A stretch of DNA of 64,000 nt from Drosophila miranda (GCF_003369915.1 NC_046674.1:11904001-11968000), one strand, 5' to 3'; positions 33,493 to 46,194 are shown, counted from the first letter of the stretch. Notes: generated by a model from the letters alone, not told the origin. Numbers and translations are program-made.

Positions 33493-36400
33493 ATTCGATG
33501 TGTTTGCTTTAACTTCAACCTGTAAGACGCACATTTTTTTATCCAAAATAAATCAAAATAGCACTTCTAACTATCAGTGCTTAAAAGAAGAAGCTTTTGT
33601 TTACAAATTCAAGTGTTCATTCATTCAGACTGCAAAGATTTCTGATTTTTTGTCCTTCGAAGCTGAACCTTTTCTTTGTCCTAACAAATTATCCTAGTCT
33701 TTAACATTAAGTAGCAGCATCTATTCAAATTTCGTTGTATTGTATTCAGTTCTTCTTGAAGTCTGAAAAGTGTTGTACAAGCCCCAAGACCCTACCTTTC
33801 AAACAAAGACGAAAAATCAGTTAAAAACTCAAAGAAATAGCCATAAATAATTTGCTCACATTATTTTCTTTGACATGGGTCTCTGTCTATCCGTGTACGT
33901 CAAGATTTGTATAATTTCTGCTTGACGGCAGAAAAAATTAAATTTTGTTTCATCGCGTAATTATAATTAAGTGTGTCACTTTGCAAATATTGGAGAATAT
34001 TTGGTACTGGGTGAGGTAAGATCTGCTATATCGTAAATTAGGTAAATTGAGTACATGCTAAAGCGTACAATATTTACAAACGCTTCATTGGGCCGGACGC
34101 CGCCGGACCTCTTTTGCTGATGTGATGCATCTGCTTCGCAAAAACTGGTTTGCTTTTTGAATAATACAACTAACCTTTAAAAAGAAAAAAGCTGCAGATT
34201 TCAAAATCCATACACATAAAACACAAACCAAACGAAGCAAAGGGAGACGAGAAGCAAATATTGTAGTAGCCAGTGCCTACTATTTGGTTACCCACTTGAT
34301 AAAGGGGTTCCAATTTGAGGCCTTTTGTGTGGCATTGGCTTCTGCAATTTGATGGCTAGCTGGCGCTGGTGCTGGCTGGTGTTTTTTCCATGGACTGTAT
34401 TATTAATGTATTAGGCACTTTTTCAAAAAAAAGATCCATTTGCTTGGCTTGGGAGATTGCCAGCATTAAGATAACTAGATTTATACAATGCAATGAGATT
34501 ATGGATAATTAACGGTCGTACACACAGGAAATCAAAGACCCCCGAATAAAAATGTGTGTGTACTAGCACATACCCGTACTCGTACTCTTTGTTTTTTTAA
34601 TCGAAATTTCGTCGAAAATAAAGTAGAGCCTAGATAGAGCCTGACATGTTCTGTAGACTTTTGCTGATTTACAGATACTTATGAAAGCATGCGAATATAT
34701 ATTATTTATAGACAATGAAGTTCATTTGGATGGATTGTTAGTTTTCTTGGTCCCTTCTGCTGCTGTTCCCATTTCTCGCTGCATACGCGCATGACCTAGT
34801 TTTTTAATTTAATTTTTTATATTTTGTTGTTCGCAGTATTCACGAGCTAACTCAAACATGCCAATTTTATAATATTCACCCATAATTATATACAAATCTA
34901 ATCGAAATTAGTTAATTGGGTCATTTGTTTTTGTTTTCCTTTTAATACACTTTTTAAGCCGTGGGATAGTTATTAATGTTATTTTGTGTCTTATGGGTCA
35001 CAAATTAATCGTTCTTTTGGCAGCAATTCGATACACTATAACGATATTTGTTATTCAATTTAAAAGCCCCACAGTTGAATGAGAAACTGAAGCTACATTT
35101 CATGGAGAACCATCCTTCCTATGACAGTCGAAGGATATTATAGTACCACGTAATAGTTTTTCAACAATTTTTATTCAGTCATTGAAGAGCACGAGCTCAA
35201 AATGGATATACATATGTGTAAATAATGTCTTTATATGGAAGATCACTTTATGCAAAAACAAATCAAATATGGGGAATTTCGGTGCAAGTTACGCAATGAA
35301 TTAAACAATTGTGAGAGGCGTCGGTATGTTACGGGTATTGTGATATGACCACATGAGCCTTGATTGCTTTGGAATGTAAAATAGTACATATTTGCCATTA
35401 TACCATCGACTCTACCATTATAATACCTGTATCTTCCATCCCGGATTAAGCAAATCAATACAAATTTGCATTTATAATTCATCTTTCTCATTAAAAGCGA
35501 TAAAAACGTGCGAATTGCGATACTTAGAAAAAAAGACAAGACAAAATCTGTGCATTTTTATTATGCCTCAAAGGCAAACGCGCAAAAATTAAAATTATTG
35601 CGCATTCTAAGAACTTTGGATGGGATCGGATGGGATCTGTAAAACTTGTTTCGTATTTTAAACTGTATTTGAACAGAACAGAATAGTAAATTAAAAATAC
35701 CCGTTAGTATGCTTTTTAAGTATCGCCGCAAATGATTCAATTCATAAATCTTCTCCCAATCTGAGAATTATATTGTATGTACATATGTATGTACATATGT
35801 ATATTTTGAGAGTTCCTATAAATTCGGCAATTTATTTCATTCCTTTATGGCAGTGTGGGGTTTTTACACTCGCCTGCAATTATCGGTTCACTGACAAAAA
35901 AACATTCGACTTCGTTCGTTCTCACACTTTCGTAGGAGGATTCACCTGTTCTTAGTTCACTTTGTTTATGTTTTCTTTTCGGTAGGTATAATTAATAGCC
36001 TATTGTGCGGCGCTTGTGCATTCACTTGAACACTGATTTTAGATTAAAATAATACAAAAAACACTTGCTGAATCGACTAATTTATTGGTCCATCATCTTT
36101 TGGATGGGATAGGATGGGATGCGATGGGATGCGGCTCTGACTTACTGCACTTGTTTGTTGAGACCTACTGGGGGTATGCGATTTGTTGTCGCTGGTTAAG
36201 TGGACGTTGCCGCACTAAGCCTCGAAGAGGTTCGTCTTCGTTTATATACACACGAGGTATGATTTAACAAAATCCGTTTTGGATATTGCTATAAAAATGC
36301 AAAGCCCCAGCAAGTAAAACAACAGCAACAAAAAACACCCATGCTAGTAGCCCATACATATATTGTTGTTTATTTTACGTTGATTGTGGTGTTTTTACAC

Positions 36401-37975
36401 GCACACTGATCACATCAGGGTATTGCCACTTCTTCACAAGCCGAAAATCGATCCATGTATGATCGTAAGCTACGTAAGCTGCGTGTGGAAAATATATTTT
36501 CGGAGCAGTAGATTTTTTGTAATCCTCAATGAGTAAAAGTTGATTTTTTCTACACATGTAGAACTGGTTAAGTTCCAATTAACAGACAGCATTTGCAACG
36601 ATCTATAGAGCATTGAATAGTCGCCATCGTCAATGGGGATGGGTCTTGCGATTTTTTCTATTCATGTTGATTTCGTGGGCAGCGAAGACGCGTGAGCAGC
36701 ATCCACACGCCGACATCGCGTCCGCTGTCTTGACTTGACCCAAGCGCGCGACTGGAACATTTTCAGCTGAAAAACTGCGCTGCGCCTTCGCCTGTATGCT
36801 TTTAGGGCCAAAGAGTCAAAATCCGTCATTGTACTAGCTACATACATATATGTATACTCGTGGCCGACTGTCACTGCTGCTTCAATGTTGTCATGCAACT
36901 CCAACCGGCGATGAGTGGTGTGGTGTGGAGTGGTGTTGCCGTGGCCAAGTTGATGCGCCTGGTCATCCCTAACAGGTATTGGGATCCCAAACTTTGGAAG
37001 CCCAACGTCCGCTTCGTGATGCTGATAGATTTTAACCAAATGGCATCGGTCATGGCGATGCTATTGCCGTTCGTCGGTTTGTCGCCATGGGAACTTGGCG
37101 CGAAGGTAAGAAGAATACGGATAAGCGCTTTCAGCCACCGTTGTCTCCCTAGCCTAGCTCTATACCTACATACCTACCTGTGCATATTCGTACGATGAAA
37201 TCACGACACCAACGCCGATGAAGATGCCTAAGTGTTAGGGCTTTTGACGAAGCCTCACGTAACCTAGACGGCAATTAAAATTTTCAACTTTTTGTGATCT
37301 TTCGTACAGAAATATGTGCACAGGACAACTTGAAATACTTTTATTTATATTATTTGATTCGAGTAATAGGCTTTGGGTTAATTATGATGTTTAAACACAC
37401 GCCGCATGAGTAACAGAGTTCAATAAACGTTCAATAAAAGTCAATGCCAGTACCAACCAGTGAATCGCAAAACAAGTAAGTTCCTCTCAAGGATAACTTG
37501 CGATCTTACGAATTGACGAGAGATTACAAATATTCATACATATTTTAATGTTAATGTTCTTTGACAAAATTGTATAGCCTACCCGCGTTTAGACATACTC
37601 GAATTTTTGCGGAATAAAATATACATACGAGTACCCATATTCGTAATCCTTAGTAAGAATATTTATACATGCATACATATATGGACATTTCCGACAAAAA
37701 GTTCACCATTCCAAATAATATTTAAAGCCTATAAAAACAGATTTCCATATATTTTTGTTGTTATATAACGAAAACAGGAAAGGTTTTTACATTTAATAAC
37801 TTGGAAAATTAGCTCTCAATATTTTATTTATTAGTACGAAAAAATGTTATACAATTCGCAGCTTTTTAAAATTGAAGTACCCCAACCTTAAAACCACTTT
37901 TGTTTTTGGTAACGTAACGTCAGCTCATAGTTTGTCTTATATCTTTAAATCCGTACGTTCGATTATGGTTATTTT

Positions 37976-38240
37976 TATACCCGATACTCAAAAAGAGAAT
38001 ACGGTTATTTTATTATACCCTATATGCTGAAAATGGATGTGTGTAACGCCCAGTAGAAAGCCTTTCCGATCCCATAAGGTATGTATATACATACATACGC
38101 CTAGTTCTAAACAGTGACTGTAAGAGCTAGAGCAACCAAATTTTGTAGCATATGTGGCATCCGCAATTATGAAGATACGAGAAACCTGTCGCGGCTCTAG
38201 CTGCGACTCACAACATTTCCCCTCGCTGTTAAAATAGGGC
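37976..38240 (+). mobile_element. INE-1/DINE-1-like fragment
   Basis: Begins TTTTATACCCGATACTCAAA and has the element-like order GTGTAACGCCCAGTAGAAAG, CCTTTCCGATCCCATAAGGT, a CATACATACG tract, and AGCTAGAGCAACCAAATTTT with GTGGCATCCGCAATTATGAAG. The GTGGCATCC(A/G)CAATT block is shared with the copy at 18248. Identification is by family memory; the right edge is approximate. Confidence 0.6.
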
Positions 38241-39009
38241 CTACTATTCAAAATAAAATTTACTAAAATTACATACATATGTACAATTCAAATAGAATTT
38301 ATTTTTTCAAAATTTGAGCTTTTCTTTGTATTTTAACCTAAATCTGAAACCTGATTATAAAGATTGACTTGAGCTTCAGTAGCTAGACTGATTTGGTGCC
38401 ATTTATTTACATGTACATTTTATATTATCTACCAATCGTTTAAGATTTCCCATTAATGTTTGATTCCTATAGAAATTTTACGATTTTGATTTTGATTTTC
38501 AGAGTTTGAGAGGTGTGAAAACTAAAAACGAATTAGCTTAATATTATTCGAACTCTTTAAACCCCATTATGTGATAAGGAATACCATTCAAATGTCAACT
38601 GTTGTAGTGGCGCCCCGCAGATATCCGCGATTTAATTGCATACATTCAAAAGCTGACGAATTTATGTGTAGAAAATGTGTAGAATGTAGAAATCATGTAA
38701 AATTGTGATATGTGTAGAATCATGATGAAATTAAATAAGGTGGTATGTATAAAAGGATTCGGAAAAACACGAACAATCGGGAAGCGGTTCGGTTTTAGTT
38801 TTATATTTTTCCCTAAAATTCCCTGAAAAAAAGAATCATGAACAACCCATTTTTTTGAGAATTGGTTCTACAAAATCCGACTGGGACGACCCGAAAGAAA
38901 GAGGATACACCACCACGTAAAAGTCATCATGTGTAAAATACATGTAGAAATAGTGTAGAATTTGATTAATTTATCTGATAACATAACGGATATCAGTTTG
39001 TTTTTAAAA

Positions 39010-39204
39010 ATGATTCCTTATCAAGATCAGGTTGATGAATGTTTCTCGGCTACTTTTCGTTATAAGGCCGCTATAACTTGCAACATTGACACTTATTCCA
39101 ATGCTGAATCACAGGAACAACTTGAAGAAGGTCATTCTGTGTCACCAGTCCGAGCGATAGAACATTGGTATGGTAAAGAATTATTTACTGAAGGACTTTA
39201 CTGA
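39010..39204 (+). CDS. Candidate 64-residue ORF, unknown
   Basis: Frame starting MIPYQDQVDECFSATF and ending KELFTEGLY, with a protein-like mix of residues unlike the surrounding AT-driven ORFs. It lies in a stretch with TGTAGAA repeats and no clear promoter. It could be a decayed fragment of a mobile element or an unknown gene; no family recognised. Confidence 0.2.
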   Translation: MIPYQDQVDECFSATFRYKAAITCNIDTYSNAESQEQLEEGHSVSPVRAIEHWYGKELFTEGLY

Positions 39205-39694
39205 TTGAAAAAGAACGTAATTAATATTATATTTCATTTGGATCTCATCAAAAAATTACATTAATACTCAAAATACCTATTAATAAATTAATCTGAACCA
39301 TTAGTATTAGAATCTTTAAGTGGGAGTACTCGACCAAAAATTAATTTTAGAGTTAAAAATAAAAATTTGTTTCCTCCAAGAATCCTTTACATTTACATCG
39401 GGATATGATAAACGATAATACAAGAGAAAAGCTCACTCCAAAAGCTTATATTTCCCCCCTTGTGACTACGCTGCACATAGAACGTGGTGAAGTGGAGCTT
39501 TAATAAAAATCAATAAAGTCACAGCTGCTTGTGTACAACAAGTGAGAAGGTAATCCGAATGCCGCAGAATACGAAATAAATTGAACAGCATCTCGGTACC
39601 TTAGTTCGATCAATAAACTAATTCCCTTTTATATTCGAATCCAGAAAAAGAAATAACGCATTTGAGAGTTTGGGTTGGTATCAAAATCATCAAT

Positions 39695-41764
39695 ATGCCA
39701 AGCTCAAGACGTGCCATAATGAAACACATATTGTCCGGAATGTGCAGCAAAATGAATCGCACTAAAGTGGTGCCCACTGACGTAATGGAGACACCGCTGA
39801 ATCGGTGCCTGAACACCTTTGACATCGCGCTACTTGGTACTCGACTAATCCAATCCCAGCCCACTTATCCCTTTATTGCTAATGAAAGATATTTCCTTGC
39901 AGGCATTGGACATATGGTTGGGGCTGGCATCTATGTGTTGACTGGAACGGTGGCCAAGGAAATGGCAGGACCTGGCATTATCCTGTCGTTTGTTCTGGCT
40001 GGCTTCATCTCAATGCTGGCAGCCCTCTGCTATGCGGAATTTGGAACGCGGGTGCCAAAGGCTGGCTCCGCATACGTGTACACCTACATATCAATGGGTG
40101 AGTTCTGGGCGTTTGTCATTGGCTGGAACATACTGCTGGAGCACATGCTGGGAGCAGCGTCGGTGGCGCGGGCCTGGAGCGGCTACGTAGACTCCATGCT
40201 GGGTGGATGGATTGGCAATACTACCCTGGCATTGACGGGCGGCATGCATGAGCCGGGGCTGGCCCAGTATCCGGACATACTAGCCTTCATGGTCTGCATC
40301 GTGTACGCAGCTGCACTGGCCATCGGAGTGAAAGCAACGGCGATGTTCAATAGCTTACTTACCCTAGTCAATATAGCGGTCATGGTTCTGGTCATAAGTG
40401 TCGGCTTCTGGTATGCGGACACCAAGAACTGGTCAGAGGCTGAAGGGGGCTTCTTGCCCTACGGCGTTGGGGGCGTCATTGCGGGCGCAGCGACCTGCTT
40501 CTACGCCTTTGTGGGATTCGACTCGATTGCCACTTCGGGGGAGGAAGCCAAGAGTCCCGCCACATCCATACCCATAGCCACGATAATCTCGCTGTGTGTC
40601 GTCACGGTCGGATATATTCTGGTAAGCGCGGCTCTGACACTCATGATCCCGATTAGCGATATTAATCCGGCGGCCTCTTTGCCGGAGGCATTCGGCCAAC
40701 TGAATCTTACCTGGGCAAAGTACATAATCTCAATCGGAGCTCTGTGCGGCATGACGACCACATTATTGGGCTCGCTATTTGCACTGCCCCGCTGTATGTA
40801 CGCTATGGCCTCGGACGGTTTGCTCTTTAGCTGTTTCGGCAAAGTGAACGCCAAGACCCAAATTCCGTTGCTGAATCTGGCTGTTGCCGGGGTTCTGAGT
40901 GCTACTCTCGCACTGGTGTTCGATCTGGCCAAGCTGGTGGAGTTCATGTCCATTGGGACACTTCTGGCCTATACGATCGTCTCGGCCAGCGTGATCATAC
41001 TGCGCTATAGACCCATGTCACAGCTCCACAATCCCATACGGGCACCCGACACCCCAGGCAGTCCTGATGATGTCTCCGACGAAGACTCGATGTCTCAGTC
41101 GAGCCTGGACACCGCATCGTCGCCCACGAATTTCTTGATCGAGGAAGGACTGGCCGGACGACTAAAGACACAGTTCCGCTACCTGGAGCCATTGCTGGGA
41201 CGTTTCGAGCCTGGTTCTGTGGTATCTGTTGCTGTAATGCTCTTCATCGGTCTGTGCTTCGCCATCTGCGTGGAGCTCAAGGTTTCCTGGACGGAGCTGT
41301 ACTCGGGCACTTGGTGGGCCCTTCTCATCTATGGATTTATCATATTTTCCGCCTGCCTCTGTGTCGCCGTTATGGCGGTGCACAATCAAAACACACGCGG
41401 CTTGGTGTTTAAGGTACCACTGGTTCCATTCGTGCCGGCTCTTGGTATCTTTTGCAACATTCTGCTGATGGTTCACCTGGACGCTGTGACCTGGACACGC
41501 TTTTTCGTTTGGGTCTGCATTGGGATGGTAGTCTATTTTCTGTACGGAATTCATCACAGCAAGGAGGGTGAAACGTGCACCTCTTATTCCATATTAATGA
41601 CATCATCCGAGGCTGGCAAATTGCCGTGGGGTTCGGTCAAAGGTTTTACATCTGGGAAAGTTGGAAGGCATTCTGCCATAGAGAGATTCACGGGCCGCAC
41701 TAAGACAGAAGACAAAAAATCCATTGCGGAAGAGAGCGATCATGAAACTCCTGGGTATTCCTAA
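39695..41764 (+). CDS. slif: Slimfast, cationic amino acid transporter (CAT family)
   Basis: Plasma-membrane uptake of arginine and other cationic amino acids; in the fly fat body it acts upstream of TOR signalling. Exons 39695-39836 and 39903-41764 give about 667 aa. The start is the ATG before PSSRRAIMKH; other in-frame ATGs follow. Conserved CAT blocks: RCLNTFDIALLG, IGHMVGAGIYVLTGTVAKE, AGPGIILSFVLAGF, YVYTYISMGEFWAFVIGWN, AAGVIAG-like GGVIAGAATCFYAFVGFDSI, TSGEEAKSP and LVPFVPALGIFCN. About 14 hydrophobic segments. An acidic loop (DDVSDEDSMSQSS) lies between TM10 and TM11. The 66-base intron keeps the frame open if retained. Confidence 0.94.
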   Translation: MPSSRRAIMKHILSGMCSKMNRTKVVPTDVMETPLNRCLNTFDIALLGTRLIQSQPTYPFIANERYFLAGIGHMVGAGIYVLTGTVAKEMAGPGIILSFVLAGFISMLAALCYAEFGTRVPKAGSAYVYTYISMGEFWAFVIGWNILLEHMLGAASVARAWSGYVDSMLGGWIGNTTLALTGGMHEPGLAQYPDILAFMVCIVYAAALAIGVKATAMFNSLLTLVNIAVMVLVISVGFWYADTKNWSEAEGGFLPYGVGGVIAGAATCFYAFVGFDSIATSGEEAKSPATSIPIATIISLCVVTVGYILVSAALTLMIPISDINPAASLPEAFGQLNLTWAKYIISIGALCGMTTTLLGSLFALPRCMYAMASDGLLFSCFGKVNAKTQIPLLNLAVAGVLSATLALVFDLAKLVEFMSIGTLLAYTIVSASVIILRYRPMSQLHNPIRAPDTPGSPDDVSDEDSMSQSSLDTASSPTNFLIEEGLAGRLKTQFRYLEPLLGRFEPGSVVSVAVMLFIGLCFAICVELKVSWTELYSGTWWALLIYGFIIFSACLCVAVMAVHNQNTRGLVFKVPLVPFVPALGIFCNILLMVHLDAVTWTRFFVWVCIGMVVYFLYGIHHSKEGETCTSYSILMTSSEAGKLPWGSVKGFTSGKVGRHSAIERFTGRTKTEDKKSIAEESDHETPGYS
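39837..39902 (+). other. 66-nt frame-preserving intron in slif
   Basis: GTACTC..TTTCCTTGCAG lies between ALLG and IGHMVG, a junction that is continuous in other CAT proteins. Its length is a multiple of three and it has no stop codon, so retention would add 22 residues at the start of the first membrane region. Confidence 0.75.
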
Positions 41765-42126
41765 ACCAAACGTACCATATTCCGAGAACACTCCGAAAGT
41801 CTCTATAAGTACTCGTACATAACCCATCCGAATTCAATGCATTCTTTAATGGCCCGATATGTAAGGTGATATTCTGAGAAATGTGCTCGAGGGAAATCGA
41901 ATCAAAATTGATCAATAGCGAAGTACCTTTGCCACAAGATAATATATTTAGCCCGTGTCTACTGAGAATTATTTATACCAACCAAAGTTATAAAAAAATC
42001 ATTGTTTATAATACACGAGTCTATACCTATATATTATATTATATGCATATTTATATTGAAAACGTACAAATATCTTTATTAAACGGTATGCACACAGCGC
42101 ATTTGTTAAACGATAGTAAATGTCTA

Positions 42127-42132
42127 AATAAA
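42127..42132 (+). terminator. Putative polyadenylation signal of slif
   Basis: AATAAA about 360 bases after the slif stop codon, in AT-rich sequence. Confidence 0.4.
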
Positions 42133-43689
42133 TATGAATTACTTTGTAAATAATTATATCAAATATTATACATTTTAGACTATTTATATAAAACATACAT
42201 ATACATATATATATTTAAGGTGTAAGGTTTAATGTTTGCTTCATTAAAACTAATCGGATTGATCAGTCTATACGTGGACTATTCAAGTAGAATTACTCCT
42301 CCTCCCCGAAAAGGAGATCCGATCCTCAATTAGATTTCAAAACTAATAATGGGGCACTGACCTTCGGATTCGGAGGGCCCCCATTCGAGTGGGTCATTGC
42401 ACTGATGAAATCTCACCCGACTGGTCTGATGGCTGATGGCGAGTCGCAGCACCAGTGTGAAAGTTTACAACCAAAATCGTGCATCGAGAAAGTCATTTTC
42501 TCAGCCACCAGCTTAGCGACATGTTAATCTTTTTGGATAGCTTATTGCGGATACTCGTATTGTACGAACTGAAAAAAATTTGGGTAAAATTGTATGCATG
42601 CAATTCTGACCGCAAGCCTACAAACCTATCAGCGTTGAAGTCTGTCGATTCCAATGCCAATACCAGTATATATTTAGTGGCTTTAGCGTTCTTAAATCTT
42701 TCTGTGTGTGTGCGTGTATGAGAAGAATGTCGTCAGGATCATGATTCAGACAGACAGGAAAGTGAGGGGAAAGGCAAAAGCAAAAGCAAAAACTAAACTT
42801 GATGACGCCACGATGACGCAGCCATGGTGACGCATGAGGCTAACATAATGGTGTATGTGGTGCATCGCCGTCCGTATACGCTATTGATTTCGACAACTAG
42901 TGAAATGGTATTTGTCTATTCAAATGTTTATACTTAATCACTATCTTCTTCTCAACAGCTTATCTTTCTTCTATAATCTTTACAAACAACAATGATGTTC
43001 GATTTTTATAGAAGTCTTGCTTCTATAAGTATCTCGTAAACTGATGGACGGACGAGATTTGATAGATCCGCTATCAAGTCTCACTGAAAGGGTATACAAT
43101 TTTAAAACCATCTCTTAAGCAAAGGGACATCGGTATTATGCACATAACATACTAAAAACGGGTAGAGTAGATGCTGAAATCCCAGTCCTCTCAGCTAATC
43201 GAAATTATTAAAGGAAAGAGCAGCTTTGTTTCGCCACAAAATGAAATACAACTACCGGCAGGAAGATGTGATGAAACTCGATTATTTCAATGCATACTTT
43301 TATTATTCTTGATATCATTTCTGTTTCATTTTTGTTTGGTGTGGTGACACGGTAACGATACACAGATACTTTCCATGCTTACATACACATACATACGAGA
43401 AAACAGATGCAAAAACAACAAAAAAGAAACTGCGGAGAAAGAGTGCGAGCGAATGAGGTTGTTTCGGTTTGGATACCCTTGCAGACAGTATTATAAGTTC
43501 GACAGATGTTTGACAATGCAGAGAACACGATATTTTATTAATTTATTATTGCTTTTTATTGCTGTATGCAGAATATAATATCTGATCATTTAACTGCCAC
43601 CTCACCATTCGCTTTATGTGCTAGTTTATAGACCCACACATTCTATCAAAATCAAATCAGTGTAGTGTAACCTGTCGAAGAACTATGGG

Positions 43690-43730
43690 ATCTGGCAAGG
43701 GCATCAGAAGCTTCGGCCCCAAAACTTTTT
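43690..43730 (+). repeat. Short repeat fragment with TTCGGCCC tail
   Basis: GGGCATCAGAAGCTTCGGCC resembles GGGTATCAAGAGCTTCGGCC at 49935-49955 and AGGGTACCAAGAGCTTTCAC at 51936-51955. It looks like the end of a common dispersed element; INE-1-type ends are similar as far as I remember. Confidence 0.4.
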
Positions 43731-44457
43731 ATTTTCCACCACACACACACACATTCAGATCTCAGTCCCGTATTTATCGGCGACTTTGTGTGGATATTGA
43801 ACTAAAAAGAAGAAGAGAAGGCGAAACAGACGTTTCTTTTTAAAACGCGCGATCGTTACTTTTTGAAAAGCGTGTTTTAGCCAAGCGCCAAAAATGCGTG
43901 CGTGCGTACAACAGCTTTTGTATATATGGATGTATTTTCTGCATTGCATACGTTTTGTGCATTTGTTCACACAGTGGACGACAAAAGTCTATCAAAAAAT
44001 TGAATTTTACTTAAAATATCTATTTTCCACTATCAAACTTAAGATATTACTTTTAAATAAAATATCTATATAAATATGCATGGCTATTAACGTGTCATTT
44101 TAACATGAAATAATGGTCTGGATGTAGACATTTGCGGGGCTTTTTTTGAATACAGATGTACATATTTATATGTATTTATGTGCATGCATAAATATGGACA
44201 TAACAAAACTAGATCATAACTTTTCTTTAAAATGTTTTTGCTACGCCAGAGGAGAGGTAGCAAAGATAGGGGTCGGGCCATATAACTTTTGTCGACCACT
44301 GTACATGCTCGGGTGGTTGGGAATCACCTTGCGCCAGCTGAATATGCGACTGCAACATTCAAGAGTATGTACAGCCGTGCCCCACAGCACTATGTTGATA
44401 CTTAGGGGATGAAGTAGTGGTACAGCTGGCTTCTCTTCTTGGGCAATAGAAATCTAC

Positions 44458-44527
44458 CTGCGACCTGCGTAGCGCAGTGGTGATCCTCTTCCTTTAGGTA
44501 TTCGGGATCCTTCCCACCGATCGACAG
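44458..44527 (-). other. Exon-like block with good splice sites, gene unknown
   Basis: On the minus strand GTTGTTTGCAG precedes CTGTCGATCGG and GTCGCAG precedes GTAGATTTC. Between them is a 70-base, GC-rich open segment reading LSIGGKDPEYLKEEDHH, then CATQVA, with a protein-like composition. No neighbouring exon was found, so it may be an isolated coding exon of a long gene or a chance match. Confidence 0.35.
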
Positions 44528-45104
44528 CTGCAAACAACAATCGTAAATCGCTTCTACAACACCGTACGCGATACATACAGGCACGCATACACACATACAT
44601 ATGAGTAATTTAAAATCTCTGAATGTAAGATCGCAGATGTTTTTTGACATATGCATGTATGTATGTACATACATACAATGAGGGGCTGAATTGTAGTGCG
44701 TAGATCAATGCCTTCTGGACTGTACATACAGGTATTGCGAAATGAATATAACGATATGAAAAAAATATGGTTATTTTGGCATTCAAATTTAACGTATTAT
44801 CGCTTCTTTTCGAAATAACTACATGTGTACATACAGACATACTTTGTAGTTTATAGTATGTGTGTTTTACAATGACGTTTTTTGACATTCAGAGAGACAA
44901 GCAAAGCCAGGAATTTCAGCGTTCCACGCAATTGTTTTCAAAAATAACGATGGATGACGTTGCTTTCGCTCCCATACAAACTCACACACACAAACGAGAA
45001 CAACCTTGTGTGACAAGAGAGCGAGAGAGACAAAAAAAAGAGAGAGAGAAAGAGAGCATCTGGAAATTTGCTCTCTTTTCGTGGTGTGTCAGCAACATGC
45101 GCCG

Positions 45105-45665
45105 CGGAATGAGCAACATTCTGCATACCCTTGGGAAAAGGATATTATATGATTCAAGTAGTGTTTGTCCTCTCAGGCTCCATAAATGCAGAAAGTCTCT
45201 AATTTGTAGGCTTATCTCAACGAATTTTTTCAGTTTATGGTATTCTCAATGACCATGAATAGGTATCGGGATCGAGATATATACAGAAACCAATCACATG
45301 CATGAATAGGTCCGAAAATATCAATTTAATAACAAGTCAAGTCAAAAGCTGCTTGGAAAAAAACATTTTAACATTAATCAAAGGATAGAGGGTATACAAA
45401 TGGCCATACCATACGCATTACTGAAACCTGTTGACCACCAACAATTGCGTATCATTTCGAAACTACTTACATTTTATTCTTTAACCTTTTTTATCTAAAC
45501 CTTATTTTGGAAAAAATGCAATGATAAGGAGTACTAAAAACTAGCCAATCTTGTAGAAAATTGATGTATCAATCGGATAAAATGATGTGTTCATGTATGG
45601 AATTCCAAGCTAGCTAGTAATATAAAACCGAACATCAAAATCGAGGAATATGCAACAAGGAACGT
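45105..45665 (+). repeat. Dispersed repeat, long copy F
   Basis: Same order as 21690-22255: GAGCAACATTCTGCATACCC, TCAGGCTCCATAAATGCAG, AAAGTCTCTAATT, TCTCAACGAA, GAGGGTATACAAATGGCCAT, AATCTTGTAGAAAATTGATG, GCTAGCTAGTAATAT, ATCGAGGAATAT. It is non-coding and diverged. Confidence 0.75.
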
Positions 45666-45884
45666 TAGCCCACTGTAGACCAAGGGGGTACTTTTATATT
45701 CCACCGAAAATAATGCAAATTTAATAATATTAGCGCAGTTCATGTGAAAGATATTGTGTTTTTTTTTAAGTTCAAAGGATAAATGGCATGGATCTACAAG
45801 AAGAATTTAAAATCAGTAACATCTTCCGCAGTTTATCTAAAGTCGTTGAACTATTCAAATAGAGATTGCTTAGATCGTTTTAGG

Positions 45885-45935
45885 CATCGGTATATTTACA
45901 TAGTTTTTTGACGTATATTTCGGTATATTTCTTAT
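45885..45935 (+). repeat. GGTATATTT module
   Basis: CGGTATATTTAC, GACGTATATTTCGG and GGTATATTTCTTATCGC follow each other within 50 bases. It is the same unit as at 19130-19235 and 46375-46440, here without a nearby Motif 1 site. Confidence 0.55.
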
Positions 45936-46194
45936 CGCTAAGTGCTCACTTCTGCGACGAAACATTGAGTCGTCATTTTGAATGGGCAATAGAAAGGGGT
46001 ATGAACAACAGGCAAAAACAGCCAAGGCAAATTGCAAGGTTCGTACAAACCTCACCTCGCTTGTAAGGACAATATACCTTGAAGACAAATCCTGCAAGGT
46101 ACATTGGGCAAATAGGGTGGATTTACCTTGCATGCGTTGCATTTTCTGGGCCATTTAGCCTGCTGTCCATACTCTCTTTTTCCTTCTTCTTTTT

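Larger units (their letters stand above)
33493..39694. other. 6.2-kb gene-poor spacer upstream of slimfast
   Basis: Low-GC, with no strongly coding ORF. It contains microsatellites ((CATATGTA)n at 35775-35800), purine-rich stretches, and an INE-1-like fragment at 37976-38240. GGGATGGGAT/GGGATCGGAT tracts lie near 35620 and 36105-36130, TGTAGAAT repeats at 38660-38725 and 38930-38960, and a short ORF at 39010-39204. Non-coding slimfast 5' exons and enhancers probably lie here. The 36.7-37.2 kb part is more GC-rich, but its ORFs have no recognisable product. Confidence 0.45.

Noticed and set aside
36662-37198. Opposing ORFs in the GC-richer block upstream of slimfast
   Set aside because: Both strands are open with no family resemblance; the block may be a regulatory region.
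42300-42470. Possible C/D-box snoRNA (TGATGA and CTGA strings)
   Set aside because: Box spacing and terminal stem could not be supported by eye; such short boxes arise by chance.
45870-46154. 94-codon minus-strand ORF
   Set aside because: Starts in a repeat-bounded spacer and runs into the GGTATATTT module; no supporting splice or promoter signals.
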